A stretch of DNA of 64,000 nt from Seiridium cupressi (GCA_036674765.1 JARVKI010000020.1:372001-436000); one strand, 5' to 3'. Shown: positions 9,409 to 21,940, counted from the stretch's first letter. A program made the numbers and translations. Notes: generated by a model from the letters alone, not told the origin.

Positions 9409-12400
9409 AGTCAACCAGCCGAAACGAATGCATGATTCTACGTGATGGAGTTTGGAGCATCGGAACAGAAAGCCGGCACGAACTGGGATAGAAGCCCACA
9501 ATACCACTCATTTAATAACAAATATTGGACTAGCACGGTGGATAATAATAATAATATTAGGGAATCACTCATATCTATGGATTCGACGACTGATCCAGGC
9601 ATAAGCAGTGCCACTCATTACAACCTTTGCATATAGAATAGCTCACATAATATTAACCATCAAGATCTCACTATAACCACACACAGCTTCCTTGGCTTGA
9701 CTTGAATTGTGATTTGCGTGACGTCATATCAGGATTGACTGGAACATCGATACTGACTACATCTGGTAGTTTTTTTTTTTTTTTTTTTCGCTACGAGGAA
9801 TGCTGAGACTCCATGATGACTGGAATTTACATTAAGAAGGCAGGTCAACAGTGCCTGCAATACAGGGCCTGCTAAAACAGACAAACCATCAAGGTCGGTG
9901 AATGTCTAAAAGAAGGCGTGGCTGTCATCAAATGTTCGATACTCTTTCGTGATCGCGAGTTGATCCCAGTTATGTTCCAACAGGTAGCGATCTACAGCAG
10001 AACTACCGAAACCCTCAGGAAATTGATTCTTACATACCAAGATCTACAAAGCAAGATCAGGCACTAGCTTCGCAATGGATTGGTCGATAACTTAAATGAG
10101 ATATCGGTTGGCTCGTTCCTGGCTAGCTAGGCACTATTATTATGGCTCGTGGCCTTGGCAGGTGACCTCATGCTGACCAAGTCAGCCTTGCAGCTCTATT
10201 GTACATCCTATCTCGTTTTCCATCTTGTTTTTATTCATACATCGGCCGCATGCGATCACTTCTGCCGATGTGAACAAGGGTGACAGGCTGTTGATATATA
10301 GGCAGATTGTCCCACACGAGAAACGTAGTGATTCATGTTGAATTACGACACATTCGCGGAATCACTATTCACTACACTTAAGTTTCATTCTCGCGTGACC
10401 GTCGTGGCCGTGGCATGAATGAAACGAATCCGCCCTACACTAATTGGTTCCAAGTGCCGAGCGTTCGAGTAACCGGAAATTCCGGAGCGTTATTCAGCAT
10501 AGTTAATTTCACTTAATGGCCGAGCCATCGCAAGTCATGTCTCGCCCTTCAAATTGCCCTAATGAGTCAGTCAGTTGGCTCGGAATCTCTGGAAGGTCCA
10601 ATCTTTCCTCGGAGCGTCGGCCTCCAGGATGCGCGACCGATCACTTACCTGTCCGTCAGATTTGTCAATGGTGTCTTTTGAGATCAGCGTCCCCAGTGCG
10701 GCCGCTGATATGGCCAAAAATTGACAAATTTTTCGATGCGAGCGTGGCCCGAGGTATGCCGAAGGTCGGCAGCGCGGAATCGGAATGAGGTGCAGCCCTG
10801 CATCTCGATAAGCGGGAGCCTCAAAGACATACGGTATGCACAATCAAAGGAACAGACGACCGATTTCTTCAAGCACGTGTGATCACTGTTTGTCAGGATT
10901 CCGTAGATATACTGATCCATATCTCAAACAATGCATCTTAAGAAACGAAACTCGATAAATGATTTCGTGGTTGCTCGTCGCAAGCCACTCGGCGCTCAGA
11001 GTCTCCATCTAGCACACTAACCAGCCCACAAGCCGTTGTCGAGCTATGCGATGGCTTCCATGTGCCCGTCCCTGTTCTAGCCTTGTGACCATGTCTGAAA
11101 CGTGTTCTAGTCTTAGTCTTGCGGCCTCTAGCTTGCTTCTCGAACTTGCGATTTTCCTGTTATCTGAAGTAGGTGTCTACAGGGAACCAATCGAAGGCAT
11201 GTGTAGTGACTACAGAGTCAGGATCCTACAGAAAGGCCGCTTCTGTCGTACGACTCGCACTAGTAGGCACGCGATCGGACCATTGGATGTCAAAGTGGCA
11301 TGGGGGGTCGTTTGCGTACTTTTGTCTGCCCGCTTTGCCTCACTTCTTTAATAATACAATGCCATTCACTGGTTGAACGCTATGATGATTATAGGGTCGT
11401 ATTGCCTTCAGCGCTGGTCGACAGATCCTGCCTTCGGCCTTGAGGCTTCCAAATCTGCCGCCCATGGAAATTAATGTTGTAGGCCAAAGGTTAGATTGAA
11501 CTGTCGTGGAATGGTTCGATGGTCAAACCGTAGCAGTGGTAAGCGCAGCTGATAGGGACGTCCGGGCCGTCCCATGTTATACTGACTCGTGACTTCGACA
11601 ACATGCGGGCGAGTCAGGCACGGATGGCGATCAGGGGTATCGTGGATTTTTTTTTTTTTTTGGTACTATAAACATGGTCCTAATGGTGACGTGACACATC
11701 ATTTCGACGATGCGGCTGGTATGTATTTACTCCTTTGGTCGGGGTACCAAGTCACTTGCTGGACAACAGATTGACCAAACGCGGCCTGCAAATCGGTGAT
11801 AACCCAATTCCAAGCAGGGACATAGACGACGGGTGTTTGGGAGTGAGTTATATTGATCATTTATTGCAATAAGAAAACAGGTGGTAGCAATCGCTATATC
11901 AATGATGTCTACGCGGCGCCAACGCTATCTGCCCGGCAGAAACAGATGGCTGCGGTCTAGAACGTGAGCATGACAGGCATGGATACCTTCAAATCACGCT
12001 GGCAACGGACTGCAGACAGCCATTCATCGTAGGGCAGGTAGGTAATCTGAAGTTCGCGGGGAGTAGATCCGGTGCCGAATGGTATGGCCTACAGCAGCCA
12101 AGCCATAAGCGAGCACAACGCACCACGATGGGGCCAGGATTATACTTTTGACTAAACCATTACGCTACAGCAGCCCTGCCTCACTTGGCGCTGCAGACAT
12201 TTTAGCATTGCATGGTACTGTAAGCAAAAGGCGACCCCTCACGCATGAACTCACTGCCATCGTGATTCCTGGGCATGAAACCCTATCCTGAGCGGGGAGT
12301 CCCTGGCATCAGAGTTCACGGAGAGAGCGGTTTTCGCTTCTACCGACACAAAAGCACACAACAGAAGCATTTAGCAAGATTAAGAGTTGAAATGTGGCAA

Positions 12401-13208
12401 GCACTATCTACTTATTTCCGGTAGACAGACTTTGCCAGATCAACTCCGAGGACCATGAAATGCAGGTTCAAGAGATTCGCATGACGTGTGGCGTTTGGAG
12501 TAGTTCTAGTGTCACCGACACCTCGGTAGCTATCTGGTGTCTCGGACAGGTCGAACCACTGAGACGGTGACGATCAGTTCCACTTTTCCTATTATGTAAG
12601 ACGCATCTGAACAAACGCATAGGCAGATGCAGATTGCTTTCTTTTGGCATGGGCGGCGCAATGATTGGACCTCGTGTTCCCAGGCAGCGTCGTCGACTAT
12701 CGAAGGCATCCTGGAAACCCTGCAGCGCTCACGGCTCTGTGCTGCAGCTCGCAGGTGATCTACACGATTTAGCCCGGGATTCCAGTCTGCGCACTGCCTG
12801 CCGCGCACTGGCGCTTCATTTTATTGGAACTTCTGTACACTGGACGCTAGCTCCTCCATCTGCAAGCCACTCTGGGCGCTTCTCTCCTCTTCGGAATCCG
12901 GGGATTCCACCGTGAGCCCGGCAAGCGACTGGCAGGTGCCACTCTGAGGTAGGTTTGCGAGTGCTGTACATACATGAGGTGCCGCCCTGCTGCTCAATCG
13001 TGCGTCCCCACAAATGATCTGCTGTGCCGTTGCAAGCGGGCATTGCCCCATAGTCATCATCCTTCAGTCTTCCAACTCTAACTAGGCCCGAACACGGGAT
13101 CGCCTCTGGGGTCGCGTTCTTAGCTCGTCCGCACGCCAGACAAACGGCACGGCATCCCGTGCGTGCCTCGGGAAAGCAATTCACTCTTCTGCTCATGCCC
13201 TCGAAATC
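9409..13208. other. 3.8-kb gene-free region with homopolymer tracts
   Basis: I found no coding frame with family motifs, codon bias or plausible splice structure on either strand. The longest open stretches are about 60-100 codons and overlap each other in opposite directions. There is a T19 run at 9770-9788 and a T15 run at 11647-11661. The last part probably contains the promoter of the Zn2Cys6 gene at 13209. No transposon terminal repeats or coding fragments were seen. Confidence 0.45.
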
Positions 13209-15243
13209 ATGTTCTATACGGGCAAATCGACTGCTTGTCACACTTGTCGCCAGCGGCGGCTCAAGTGCGATGAGGTTCGCCCGCATTGCCTGAAGTGCAG
13301 ACGCGCTGGACGGCAATGTCTGGGCTATCGCGATGAATCGGCCTTCATCATCCGGGACATGACAACTGCCACCATCCAGAAGTTTGAGCCCAAGAACGAG
13401 TCAACTGCATCGGCGTCGGCGGCGAGTGGCTCGGCATCGGAAAAGTCCAAGTCGTCTAGGGCGGGGAGTTCTCAAGAAGTGGCCAAATATCCTCGAGACC
13501 ATGCGACATCTACGCCTCCTTCGTCGCTAGGGAGCTCATTCACCTCGACATCCGAGGAGGACTATTGGAGCGGGAAAGACAGGAGGAAAGTACGGAAACA
13601 GAGATCAATAGCTGACTACTCACGATGGAAACGGAAAGATCCCATCATCCTAGAACCACTATCAGTCGCGCTGCCGCTCGAGGATCGAGCCTTGTGCTAC
13701 TTTGCAAGTCGCTATGCATTTGCGCCTACACAGTATCTGGACCCCGGGTATCTACCTGTGCTGAAGGTTGTGAGCCAAAGAAAACAACCCGGGCCGTGCC
13801 TCTCTTGTTCTTTATCTGCTGTATCACTAGCCGCCTTCTCGACGAAACTAAACGCCAGGAAAACCATTTTGAAAGCTAGACTGGCGTATGCGACAGCTTT
13901 GCAGATGACGAACGAGGCAATACAGCGTCCTAGTTCGTGTCAGGATGACGAACTTTTAGCCTCTGTCGTATTGCTTGCATTGTTTGAAGTATGTCGCCCG
14001 AATCGGAAACCTATCTACCTACAGTGCTCACAGAGGACAGGTTTTCTGCTCCGACGGTATTGTTGGATGGAGCAGCCACATATTCGGCGCCGCAGCAATG
14101 CTCGGCGCACGCGGGAAAGTGTCGTTCCGCGACAAGCTGGTCAGGGCGCTGTTTCGCGTGGTCAGCAATGAATCAGTATGATTTGTCCGATCGGTCACAA
14201 GGTTCTATGGCTGATGTTTGCAGGTTAAACTTCACATGATGGGCTTCTCGTCACCGCACACCGGCACTGAAGTCTGGCTACGGTGGCTCAGCGATCCCAG
14301 ATATGTTACTTACATAACTCCAGATGCTGAGGCAGCAGACCCAAATGCAGATGAGATTGTAGACCTGTCACGTACTACAGACGGTCTTAGTCTTGAAGAT
14401 GTTGCTTCTTTAAAAGGATCTGATGCTGTAGATCAAGTCACAACTGGCCGCGCGGGCACTCTCCCGGTGCCCCAGACTTCACCCGCCCCGCCAGTCGGCT
14501 ACGCTGGCCCGCAGACCGATGACGAAACTATGCACATCACCCAAGCCCTCAATGAAACAAAAGGGATGATCCAAGCCTACTCGATGAACCAGCCGCCGGT
14601 CCCGAGCCTGGATGAGCCAAATGAGGAGCCAATAGATTTCGAGCAACAGGGTCAGGCATCAAGGAAAGGCAGGCATATCACGGAAGTTGACAGGACCTAT
14701 CAGAGACTCGCACAGATCAGTCTTTACGTGGCCGCATGCACTGCCCGGCTAGTCACGTATAACGTCATGGCACGACTCGCAGCTGCGCTCTCCAGCAGGG
14801 GGACCGAAGACTATGCAGAAGCCGTGGCCATGGGAAGAAAAGAGATACGCGAGATATTGAGAATGGCCCCACACTTCTTTCAGCTCATGAGGGAGAATGG
14901 TCTGACCGGTACAGGCGATCGTGCCTCGATGGCTTCTCGAGGCTACGAATCGTCGTCCTCATCCGAAAACTCCGACTCGTCCAGCGGGAGCGGCGACGGT
15001 AAGTCGGTGTCGACAAGAACGCAGAAACAACTCCCGAACCTCGCCAGGAGCTACATAGGCTTGATGATATTATGGCCGATAGCTACCGCAGCCTCGACTG
15101 ATCTCGTTGACGCCGACCAGTTCAAGTACATCATGGGGATGTTGGAGTATATTATCGAGGTGTGCGGTATACGGATGGGTGAGGGCGTTCGGCAGTTCTG
15201 TGTGGAAAAACGAGAACTGTCTGGTGCTCCTTTCTTTGCGTAA
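13209..15243 (+). CDS. Zn2Cys6 fungal transcription factor
   Basis: Three exons: 13209-13988, 14041-14175 and 14224-15243 (introns of 52 and 48 nt, GTATGT to ACAG and GTATGA to GCAG). They give 644 residues. The zinc cluster is at residues 10-37 with the exact C-x2-C-x6-C-x6-C-x2-C-x6-C spacing (CHTCRQRRLKC to CLKCRRAGRQC). A Ser/Thr-rich linker follows (residues 60-130), then a fungal-specific factor middle region with WSSHIFGAAAMLGARG across the exon junction, and a serine-rich acidic patch near residue 550. It resembles the short-chain Zn2Cys6 regulators with the DUF3468-like C-terminal region. It is intact and stands alone, so the target genes cannot be inferred from neighbours. Confidence 0.88.
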
Positions 15244-15649
15244 GACGCCAGCCAGATACCGCATCCTGGGACAAAAAGACGACAACAATTTCACGATGGA
15301 CAAACGACGGTATATCGGATAACATAAAAGTGGACAGAGACCACGGGGGCGATACCATTGGTACATGATGGGCGAATATGGTTGGTAAAATGGCTATGGG
15401 TCAGATTCCTCGGTGGTTATGTTGCTTTGGGACTCAGCGAGGAGTTGGGAGGCTTACTTCTTTCTTGGCCGAGGGCTTCTGCAGCAGTAGGGGGTACAGG
15501 ACCTATCATGCTTGTTTATTTTCTATACCTGAAGCCATCAATTTGCAATTTGCTAAGCCTATCGCTACTATGCTTCTACTGCACTGCGGAGATACACTAG
15601 TCGTGCGCCGTTATCGTCACACAGTCCATCGCCTAGCCATGGAGTTTCT
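15244..15649. other. Convergent 3' region, no gene
   Basis: This lies between the stop of the plus-strand transcription factor and the stop of the minus-strand gene ending at 15650. It should hold both 3' untranslated ends. No other feature was seen. Confidence 0.5.
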
Positions 15650-16449
15650 TCAGCTCTTCCAGTTCAGCACTCTCCATCGCCAACCTCTGAACAGATTCAT
15701 GTCGCTCTCCTCGAGAGTTTCATTGCCGATCTCAATTCTCTGAATGAGCCTCTTCAACCGTTTTGAAACGGTCCTCGCTACCCGCAACGACACCTCGGCT
15801 TGGAATACATACAATACCGACAGGACGAATAACCCCATGGAGGCCAGCGCGCCATTATTCCGCACCAGGGTCCATGTCCGCGAGATGAGACCCTTGCTCC
15901 TCTGGAAGGCGTACTCGGTATCATTGGACGTTTCCTCGTCGTCAGCTGGCCGCCGGAAGATCCTGCGGACTGCCGGGATGAGGGTTGCGCTTTTGCTCGT
16001 AAGCACGGGTTTCTTTAACAGGTTACAAAACGCAAGGTTTCTGCTCCAGGTACTTACAAGAAGCCGCCCAGAACCCACCGGCCCCAGCGATGCGACTCGC
16101 CCGCCTTCACCAGCGCGGCGACGTGACCCCGCAGGGTCTTGAGGTCCGCGATCGCGAGGTCGCGCTGGATCCGCAGACGATTCTCGGCCACAGGGTCGTC
16201 GTAGCGCCGCTTCTTCTGCAGCGCCATGTACTCGCGCAGGGAGTACTCGGTCGCCGTGCGCGACGTCTTGAGGCCATAGCCCGTGTTTGACACGGCCGTG
16301 GGCTGCGGCAGTTGGTTCACCAGCCTCGGGTCCAGTGACGGACCCGGGAACGATGGCGTGGGCGCAATGCCGGATGGCTGATACTGATACTGGATAGGAG
16401 GCACTTGGTCTGTCATGGTGATGGGCCGGCTCGCGCTTGTGGTGGACAT
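15650..16449 (-). CDS. Conserved hypothetical protein with one membrane segment
   Basis: Two exons, 16058-16449 and 15650-15995, separated by a 62-nt intron (GTAAGT to GAG). They give 245 residues starting at MSTTSASRP; an in-frame ATG at residue 12 (MTDQ) is an alternative. The N-terminus is Pro/Gln-rich. Residues about 70-120 are a basic helical region (REYMALQKKRRYDD) likely to form a coiled coil. Residues 179-197 (ALASMGLFVLSVLYVF) are one transmembrane helix, followed by a basic amphipathic helix. The C-terminus GWRWRVLNW looks conserved. A membrane-anchored adaptor is possible, but I do not recognise a function. The C-terminal tail has an alternative frame ending in ELEELKKLHG, which leaves the exact end uncertain. 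Confidence 0.7.
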
Positions 16450-18321
16450 GGTGCTGAGTGGGGATGGGGTCTGGTCACCCGGGGCCCGGCACCGGAACGG
16501 GCTCAAAGGCGGATGGGACAATTCAAGAGTCGGGATAGGAAAGCCAATACAGAGAATAAGATTATGGGCGCTATATCTAGCTTGATCTACAGTTCACATC
16601 CGTGTGAGGAGAAACGGTGATTCAGATGCATCTGAAACATGACATAATTGTCCCAGGGAGTTGGGATTGGGGGTGGCTGGGGGTGGGGCCCGGGACAGGC
16701 ACGTCGGACAAGCTGCCGCCAGCTGCTTTGGACATCGCCTTACCTGGGGGTGGCGAATGTGCAGCGTGGCGGGTGTTGCATTCCATCGACTCCAGATTGA
16801 CAATCTCATCGAAAACGAAGACCATCCATTAGTGGGCATGGAGACTCAGCAGTGCGCACCCCACCATGACATGTTCAATACGAACTACGTGGTCTAGGCC
16901 AAAGTATCCCATGCGATTGCGCCGTGTGGAGAGATCACGTGGATGGCAGAGCAAATTACCATTAGTCAGACCAGCAGCAGCAGATAGCTTCAAATTACCA
17001 CCTCTGTTCATCACTCGTTTATTGTTGTGTGGCTGGACCAGACCACTCATTTAGCGCACCAATCTCTGACGTACAACTAGCTCTGGACCAAGACCTCTAC
17101 CTTTATGGTTTGGAGAGGCGCATGTAGAACATTGGCAGTATGGAATGGCTCTTGCGAATGCGTGCGGGTTACCGCGGCTCAACGCTGTGGTGATAATAGC
17201 TATACCAGCGCATTATTTGTTTGAGGACGGGAAACATGACCATGGCCATTGTTCATTCTTGCAACGAACAAAACGTCGTCATTGTTCTAATCTCGGCTTT
17301 CCATCGAGCTTGCGACTGACTCTTAAACCTCTTTGCACGCTGGGGACCAACTACCAGCCGGTAGTGCTGGAATTGAGGGACGCAGTTTCGCAGCACTAAT
17401 CACTTGCAGACTTTATGACAGATGCTTAGAGACCCCTGTAGCTGTTGTGTTTCTCATTAAGTTTGACGATTCAATTTTTGAGCAGTGAAGCCCAGTAATC
17501 TATGTGGGATCCAGGCAGTGTACGCCCATGAGAAGGATAAATCGATACAGCACTTGCGTGTTTGCAAATCATCGCCGTTGTCTCTGTCAACAATCCCTTG
17601 ATCTGGTGCACTACGTTTCATTATAAATCTAATCATAATCTAAGTTTCAAGCCCAGGACTTTGGTTCGCGGAGGACATGGGAATTTTCCTCCTCTTTTTT
17701 CCTTCTCTTATTTTGAGATCAAAGCGCAGTCTGTACCACAGGCACTATGTTCTTCAGAGTTTCCACCGTGAGACTGGAATACCAAGTGTGAGCCATGTGC
17801 TGACACACTTACTATCAATTGGCCTTTGGACAAAGAATCTTCAAACCTGAGCGAATTACAGATAGAATGCATGCCGTGCGTTGTGCTTCTTTACACTTCA
17901 GCCATCGAGAGTTGGCGTACTTTCAGACTTACCACGTCTAAATATAATGGACATGACCGCCTACGGCGGGATCTGATGGACGGGTTCGTGGCCAAGTACA
18001 ATGTATATCTCTCACGTACACTCGATGGTCCTGCCATGGCAGACATGGTTGTTTGCAGAGTTGCGGGATTTGGTGAAAACCCTGATTGGGTACAGGTGCT
18101 CAAAACCCGAGATGAGATCGCATATATAATTGTGCATATTGCAACCAAGTCCTCAAATTCCTTCAATCTCTTGACCATCTCTTCAAGCCACTTCATCCCA
18201 CTTCTATCCATCTTCCACCCTAGCCGTACAAGTCCTGGTAAGTCTGACATTCCTGCAAGGTTTATGCCACAGAACGCTGACACACAACCCGACTCCCTTA
18301 GTTAGGAGCTTTCCATCAATC
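16450..18321. other. Intergenic region with the effector promoter
   Basis: No gene is supported over 1.9 kb. A 160-codon open frame at 17826-18305 has an equally long opposite-strand partner and no motifs, so it is left out. A TATATAA element lies near 18123, about 195 bases before the start of the small secreted protein. Confidence 0.4.
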
Positions 18322-18903
18322 ATGTACACCGCAGTCATCACCGTCCTGGGCCTCGCCACTGCTGCCATGGCGCTGCCAGCCCCAGCTACCAAGGCCAATG
18401 CCAATGCCAATGCCACCCTCACCGTACAGGCTAATGGCGAGGTCGAGATCCAGATCTGCAGAGACGAGCATTTCCGGTCCTGCCGACCCAAGTACCCTGT
18501 ATCCTTTGGAGTTTGCCGTAAGTAACAGTCTGGATGTCTATATAGATCGAAAGCATATGTGGCTAGCACATCATCGGTGTTCATAAAGAGACTAACTTAC
18601 CTGCCAGACCCGGTGCCGTGGGAAGACAACGACGCCATCGACTCGTTCTACATCCACCACAGAGGCATCGGCCCCAAGCCCCAGTGCACTTTCTGGACGT
18701 GAGTAGTGTCTCCTATTTCAACAGGGCCGCTGTGCCCAAAGCATAAAATCATGTCCTTTTCAATAATGAATTTCAGCCACTAATGTTGCCTCGGTAGCGA
18801 TATCGACTGCGGTGGGAACGCGTTCAAGGTCAACTATGACGTCGACTCGGTCCCGGCGGCTTTTCACGACCAGTTCAGTTCCATCGAGTGCTACGCTCAC
18901 TAG
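18322..18903 (+). CDS. Small cysteine-rich secreted protein (effector candidate)
   Basis: Three exons, 18322-18517, 18608-18698 and 18798-18903, joined by introns of 90 and 99 nt (GTAAGT to CCAG and GTGAGT to GTAG). They encode 130 residues. The first 18 residues are a signal peptide (MYTAVITVLGLATAAMA). A short Asn-Ala repeat (NANANANA) follows, then a compact domain with six cysteines in ICRDEHFRSC, FGVC, PQCTFW, DIDCGG and IECYAH. All three exon junctions keep frame, and the split codons rebuild plausible residues (His and Thr). Size, signal and even cysteine number fit an apoplastic effector or antimicrobial-type protein, but no named family was recognised. It sits in the gene-poor arm, a common place for such genes. 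Confidence 0.8.
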
Positions 18904-19519
18904 GCGCCTTTGAGGGTCATAAAGACATGCATACACGATGGCATTCTGTGTGTTTTGTCAAGACTGAAGCGTAAGCTGCTAAGCCTCTTGGCCAAGGGCA
19001 GGTTATAAGCAGCTTCTACTTCTCAATCTGATCATTTTGGTGCACTTACTGCCTTTTTTCCCCCCCCCCCCTTTTTGGCCCGCGATTCCGGGGTCTCAGG
19101 CAAGTTAGAGCTCATGGGTGGAAGGATCAATGTTTTGGGATTTCGATTTCTCTCGCGAATTGCGGTCTTGTCACAAGCGATGCAACTTTTGGCGAAACGA
19201 TACTATCACGTCAAGCAAGATTTAGATCGTACCTGTTGTTAGCTGTTAACTGATTTCTTTGCAATCAAGTAAGTAAGAAATTTCCTATCAAAAATGGTGA
19301 TGTGCATTTTTGTCAACTACCTAGGATGCCAATGCTGTCGCCCAAATGTCACACACCCCCCCCCCCGGCCCTGTTTTTTTTTTTTTTTTGTCCTCCTCCC
19401 TTAACCTCATTAAGCCCTTTCACCATCTGATTTCCTGGCATAATTTACCAACGGACAAGATTTGTGGCAGTACCCGTTAAGATACCAGTTGAGGGTATCA
19501 CATGCCTAATCTCTCCTTC
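18904..19519. other. Intergenic; C and T homopolymers
   Basis: No gene. Simple tracts are C12 at 19060-19071, C11 at 19356-19366 and T16 at 19374-19389. These lie 3' of both flanking genes. Confidence 0.5.
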
Positions 19520-21940
19520 CTAGACGTTGATAGCGTGTTCACCAGCAGGGAACGAACACTCATACTCCAAATCTAGCTTAACACTCCGTCCAGCGCTCAG
19601 CCTGACGTCCCAGGATATCTCGCCTCCCTTCTTCAGTGTTGCAGAAGCCCTGCCCCAATCAGCTTGATCCTTGCCCCCTCTACCAGGAGCACCAGCAGCA
19701 ACTCCAGAGCCTCCAGCAACAAGACCACGAGGCTGCAGAATGTCGATGCGAAGCTTCTCATCCTCGCTCACGGGAACTTGGTCCAAGACGGTGATGTTGA
19801 CGGGTTTGACCTTGCCGCCAGAGCGCGTGTTGGAGAGTGTGATCAGACGGGTAAAGGCACTGCTGTCCTCTTTGGAGAAGAGACCTGATTGGCTGCGCTT
19901 GACGTCTGGTTTGGGATATGCGACTCGGATCGCGGGATCGATACCAAGACTGAGAGTGAAAGAATCGCCAGGACTGCATCGAGGAAGATTGCTACGCCCC
20001 ATGAAGGTACCGTCCAGGGTTAGACTAGCAGGACCTCTCAAGAGCGTGAGTTTGCTGCCGTTGTGTATTCTGGCTTTGAGGTATGCGGCAGGCTTGTACT
20101 TGGCTACAACAGTGTGGCTGAAGGCCACAGAAGCGAATGTGACGCGTGCGACGCGCTGCTTTGAAGTGGTGGAGGAAGGCGCCAAATTCTTGAGGCCTGG
20201 TAACTCATAAGTCGATGTAAATCCTGTCTCCTCAAATGAAGACTCTTGGAAGTCGAGCTCGGGCTCCTGCCCGGCAGGGTTGGCAATACTCTCATAGATG
20301 TATCTAAGCTCCTCCGGACTCATCTCTCCCTGGGCTTGGACATCCGCGTGTAATCGGTCGTTCTTCTCCGCATCTCTTGCGCTCGAATTTGCGCTACCAA
20401 AAAGACCCCCAGGCCTTGAAACTGGTGGCGGAGCGGTGGCATTACTTGCGAAGAGACTACCGCCAGTGTTGTTGCTGTTGGAAGCCATGGGCCCAGAGGC
20501 GCTGGCAGTGCTGCCGAAGCCGCCAGTGGTTCTTTTACTGCTTCCGAAAAGACCGCCACCGGAAGATTGGAGGTTCTGGGAATAAGCAGGATATGTTGGC
20601 TCGGTTGGGCCAACGACTGTTCCGAACGGGATGGCGTTTTCCAGTCCGAACAGTTGTGCACGTGGCTTCTGATACTTGCGTAAGTTCTGGTGAGCTGCCC
20701 ACTCTGCCTTCTGAGACGACTCCTCCCGCGAGAACATGATCTGGTTAAAAGAGTTGGCAGATGGAGAGATGACACCTGCACCAGCCAGTCGCACACGCCA
20801 TGGGACAAGAGTCGGGATCTTATCATTAAGCCCGGAAAAGTCGGCCTGAGAGGTAGACAGGACGACCTTGCAGTTGGACCAAGTTTCGGAAGTCATATTG
20901 GTGAGTTGCGCATCGAAGCAAAGCGTGCCCAAGTTGGCCGTAGTAGACAGGGCCAAGTCGTAGCTAGGAGACCAATATGCATAGCTGGTGACGTATGTCA
21001 AAGTGAGATCGCATGTACCCATGGGCTCATCCTCGACAGCCTGTTCGACGGTGTCAGCAGCAAGCGTAACAAGATCGCTCGATACCGAACCCCGTCGCGA
21101 ACTCAATGGTGTAAAGCCTGTGGCTTCCAGGCTAACTTTCACAGTGTATACATTCTTCGGCCAGAATGATTCCCGCTCACGACGAAGTCGAGCCTTCTCC
21201 TTGGCGACCTTGTCGAGCTTGCGGGCATTGCTGCGTTCCTCTCTCTCCTTTGCTCGACGAGCTTTGGTTTTAGCCTTGCTGGCCTTCTTCTCCTCCCTTT
21301 GAGCGAGCTTGGTCAATCGAATCTCCTCTTTCCTCAACTTGGTCATCCGCGCTGTGATCTCACGTTCCTTGGCACTTCCATCCTCAAAGTCCTGATAAAT
21401 CTTCTCGCGCTCAGCCTTGTAGGTATCGAGACCACCCGAAATATCCACTTCCTTGCGGGTTGTGTCTGTGCCAGAAGGCAAGCTGGTTAACATCTGGCCA
21501 TACGAATCAATAATCTTCAAGCGACTGTTGGCGCTGGCAACAATCTCCTTGGCACGCTTCTGGTCTTCCAGAAGTGTAGCGATGCTCTCCCGGACTGTCT
21601 TGATCTCATGACCCTCGTCGTCAGTGGCATCTTCGTCATCATGCTCCGAATCAGAAGAATCGTCTTCAGAATTGTCGAAATCTGGATAGATATCCTCAAA
21701 TATCTCGCGATTGGGTCGATTCTCAATCGCGATGTCGGTGATGATAGCTGACCCAGACCCCTCGACCTTGATGGAATGTTCGTCGACAGTGGGGGACAGA
21801 CCGACGATGGTGATCTGGTTAGTTCCTGGCTTCAGCTGTGTGCTGACCCCGCGCATGACTTGAGCGCTGTTGGGGAACAGCGTCACAGACCGCGTGCCCA
21901 GCTCGCGAATCTGAAACTCCTGCTTGTGCACGTTGTCCAT
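19520..21940 (-). CDS. Mucoidy inhibitor A-like protein (DUF4140/DUF4139)
   Basis: An intronless gene of 806 residues; the ATG at 21940 (MDNVHKQEF) is the first in frame. Residues about 6-80 form the DUF4140 N-terminal domain (RSVTLFPNSAQVMRGV, then TIVGLSPTVDEHSIKVEG). An acidic Asp/Glu/Ser patch follows (about 85-110), then a highly charged Lys/Arg/Glu coiled coil (about 190-258). DUF4139 occupies the rest (TYVTSYAYWSPSYDL, then YECSFPAGEHAINV at the end). Within DUF4139, residues about 453-517 are a Gly/Ser/Asn-rich insert with GGGLFGSS, GGFGST and GGLFGSAN. The family is widespread in bacteria and fungi without an agreed biochemical role. The length and both domains are complete. Confidence 0.9.
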   Translation of the reverse strand: MDNVHKQEFQIRELGTRSVTLFPNSAQVMRGVSTQLKPGTNQITIVGLSPTVDEHSIKVEGSGSAIITDIAIENRPNREIFEDIYPDFDNSEDDSSDSEHDDEDATDDEGHEIKTVRESIATLLEDQKRAKEIVASANSRLKIIDSYGQMLTSLPSGTDTTRKEVDISGGLDTYKAEREKIYQDFEDGSAKEREITARMTKLRKEEIRLTKLAQREEKKASKAKTKARRAKEREERSNARKLDKVAKEKARLRRERESFWPKNVYTVKVSLEATGFTPLSSRRGSVSSDLVTLAADTVEQAVEDEPMGTCDLTLTYVTSYAYWSPSYDLALSTTANLGTLCFDAQLTNMTSETWSNCKVVLSTSQADFSGLNDKIPTLVPWRVRLAGAGVISPSANSFNQIMFSREESSQKAEWAAHQNLRKYQKPRAQLFGLENAIPFGTVVGPTEPTYPAYSQNLQSSGGGLFGSSKRTTGGFGSTASASGPMASNSNNTGGSLFASNATAPPPVSRPGGLFGSANSSARDAEKNDRLHADVQAQGEMSPEELRYIYESIANPAGQEPELDFQESSFEETGFTSTYELPGLKNLAPSSTTSKQRVARVTFASVAFSHTVVAKYKPAAYLKARIHNGSKLTLLRGPASLTLDGTFMGRSNLPRCSPGDSFTLSLGIDPAIRVAYPKPDVKRSQSGLFSKEDSSAFTRLITLSNTRSGGKVKPVNITVLDQVPVSEDEKLRIDILQPRGLVAGGSGVAAGAPGRGGKDQADWGRASATLKKGGEISWDVRLSAGRSVKLDLEYECSFPAGEHAINV

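Noticed and set aside
12816..13316. 166-codon minus-strand open frame overlapping the Zn2Cys6 start
   Set aside because: No family features, and it overlaps the zinc-cluster exon on the other strand, which is clearly coding.
17826..18305. 160-codon plus-strand and 131-codon minus-strand overlapping frames
   Set aside because: They shadow each other, lack motifs and occupy the promoter of the small secreted protein.
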